Source of the DNA: Chloroflexota bacterium
GTDB lineage: Bacteria; Chloroflexota; Dormibacteria; Dormibacterales; Dormibacteraceae
Reading direction: 5' to 3'
Assembly: GCA_005880525.1 (NCBI GenBank)
Contig: VBFW01000096.1
Span: 1 to 7,905, forward strand
Length of the DNA: 7,905 nucleotides
Shown here: one piece after another, positions 6,796 through 7,905 of the stretch
How positions within the stretch are numbered: the first letter of the stretch is position 1
Layout: each line of letters starts with the position of its first letter
Notes under the pieces: model-generated
The model's input: the letters and a program-made list of their open reading frames with translations, nothing else
The model's database searches: none
What the model was told of the DNA's origin: nothing
Program-made: the position numbers and the translations under genes

Positions 6796-7905
6796 ATGAG
6801 CACCGACGGTGCCTTCGATCGCTTCACCAGGACAGTGGACGCCGCGGCCGCCATCGCAGGCATCAAGGACGCGGCGCTGCTGGAGCGAATCAAAACTCCT
6901 GATCGCATCCACGAGGTGTCGATCCCAATCGCGCGCGACGACGGCTCGCAGGCGATCTTCACCGGCTACCGGGTGCAACACAACGCGGCCCGCGGGCCGT
7001 ACAAGGGCGGCATCCGCTATCACGCGAACGTCAACCTCGACGAAGTCAAGGCGCTCGCTGCCTGGATGAGCATCAAGACCGCAGTGGTCGACATTCCGCT
7101 GGGTGGCGGCAAGGGAGGGATCACGGTCGACCCCAAGACACTCTCCAGGACGGAGCTGGAGGCTCTGACCCGTTCGTACACCGAGCGCATCTGGCGAGTG
7201 ATCGGACCGCAGGTGGACATTCCCGCGCCCGACGTCAACACCAACTCGCAGACCATGGACTGGATCGCCCACGAGTACGGCCGGCAGAGCCGGACCATCT
7301 CGCCTGCGGTCGTGACCGGCAAGAGCCTTGCGCACGGCGGGTCGGCCGGGCGCGACACCGCGACGGCGCAGGGTGGATTTGAGGTGCTGCACGACGCGCT
7401 CGGCGCGACGGGGGAGAGCATCGACGGCGCAGCCGTGGCCATCCAGGGATTCGGCAATGCAGGCGCCAACGCCGCCATCCTTCTCCAGCGCGCCGGTGCT
7501 CGAATCGTCGCCGCGTCGGATTCGACGGCCGCGGTCTTCGCGGCGGACGGCTTGCCCGTCGCCCAGCTGGTCGAGCACAAGGCCAAAGGCGGAAGCTTCG
7601 CCGACCTTGCGGACTACGAGACGAGGCCGACCGAGGACCCGTTGTTCGCCGAGGCGGACATCCTGGTGCCGGCCGCTCTCGAAGGCCAGATCACGTCCGA
7701 CAACGCCGAGCGAGTCAAGGCCCGCTGGATCCTGGAGCTCGCGAACGGACCGACGACCCCGGAGGCGGACGCCATGCTCGAGCGGCGCCGCGTCAAGGTG
7801 CTCCCCGACATCCTCGCCAACGCCGGCGGCGTGGTCGTCAGCTACTACGAATGGCTGCAGAACCTGCACACGGAGAAATGGCTGCGCGAGGAAGTCGAAG
7901 CGCGC
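6796..7905 (+). CDS. Glu/Leu/Phe/Val dehydrogenase family, probable glutamate dehydrogenase (3' end beyond the window)
   Basis: The first 370 codons are present; family members usually have about 410-430 residues, so only the C-terminal tail is missing. The enzyme reversibly deaminates glutamate to 2-oxoglutarate and ammonia with NAD(P), in the cytoplasm. The substrate domain has GPYKGGIRYH (67-76), with Lys70 in the substrate-binding position. Lys94 lies in MSIKTAV. PLGGGKGG (101-108) carries the catalytic Lys106, and PAPDVNT (143-149) carries the catalytic Asp146. The Rossmann dinucleotide fold follows with AIQGFGNAG (215-223) and Asp242 after the second strand. LPDILANAGGVVVSYYEW (336-353) is a conserved late motif. 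All expected catalytic residues are intact. NAD versus NADP preference, and glutamate versus branched-chain or aromatic substrate, cannot be settled by eye; the catalytic-domain motifs favour glutamate. The 63-bp gap from the YceI-like gene shows no obvious terminator or convincing promoter. Confidence 0.94.
   Translation, partial: MSTDGAFDRFTRTVDAAAAIAGIKDAALLERIKTPDRIHEVSIPIARDDGSQAIFTGYRVQHNAARGPYKGGIRYHANVNLDEVKALAAWMSIKTAVVDIPLGGGKGGITVDPKTLSRTELEALTRSYTERIWRVIGPQVDIPAPDVNTNSQTMDWIAHEYGRQSRTISPAVVTGKSLAHGGSAGRDTATAQGGFEVLHDALGATGESIDGAAVAIQGFGNAGANAAILLQRAGARIVAASDSTAAVFAADGLPVAQLVEHKAKGGSFADLADYETRPTEDPLFAEADILVPAALEGQITSDNAERVKARWILELANGPTTPEADAMLERRRVKVLPDILANAGGVVVSYYEWLQNLHTEKWLREEVEAR

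Noticed and set aside
6769..7869. A 366-codon minus-strand frame opposite the glutamate dehydrogenase gene
   Set aside because: The plus strand here encodes a highly conserved enzyme with all catalytic motifs; the antisense frame has none.

Overview
The window looks like chromosomal DNA from a high-GC bacterium (roughly two thirds G+C by eye, with strong G/C bias at third codon positions and long antisense open frames as a by-product). The gene types (an Rv2258c-like methyltransferase, a large ATPase/LuxR regulator with a class III cyclase domain, a YceI-like protein with an N-terminal membrane segment, and a Glu/Leu/Phe/Val dehydrogenase) fit a soil-type Actinomycetota or Chloroflexota/Dormibacterota-like genome. 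That placement is an inference from gene style; there is no rRNA or other phylogenetic marker. No mobile element, tRNA, rRNA or CRISPR array is visible.

Left half, minus strand (1-2547). A two-domain protein runs off the left edge: an alpha/beta hydrolase followed by the start of a GT1/MGT-like glycosyltransferase (1-1387). Upstream of it, on the same strand, is a 357-residue winged-helix plus SAM-dependent methyltransferase (1474-2547). A strong hairpin with a T-rich tail lies between the two genes, so they are probably not one simple operon.

Centre, plus strand (2648-5893). A 1081-residue regulator is transcribed divergently from the methyltransferase across a 100-bp gap that holds nested inverted and direct repeats. 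Its order is AAA-type ATPase, helical/TPR-like repeats, LuxR helix-turn-helix, then a C-terminal class III nucleotide cyclase homology domain. The cyclase domain keeps both metal-binding aspartates but departs from the canonical substrate and transition-state positions. This is the most unusual gene in the window.

Right part, plus strand. A membrane-anchored or secreted YceI-like protein (5959-6732) follows the regulator by 65 bp. A glutamate dehydrogenase-family gene (6796 to the right edge) comes next with its own strong Shine-Dalgarno site; it is probably ordinary nitrogen metabolism.

Working hypothesis (inference): the ATPase/LuxR/cyclase protein senses a small molecule or nucleotide state and controls the divergent methyltransferase, and perhaps the hydrolase-glycosyltransferase beyond it. 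The latter two look like small-molecule modifying enzymes. The longest non-coding stretch is about 100 bases, so no gene-free region exceeds 300 bases.
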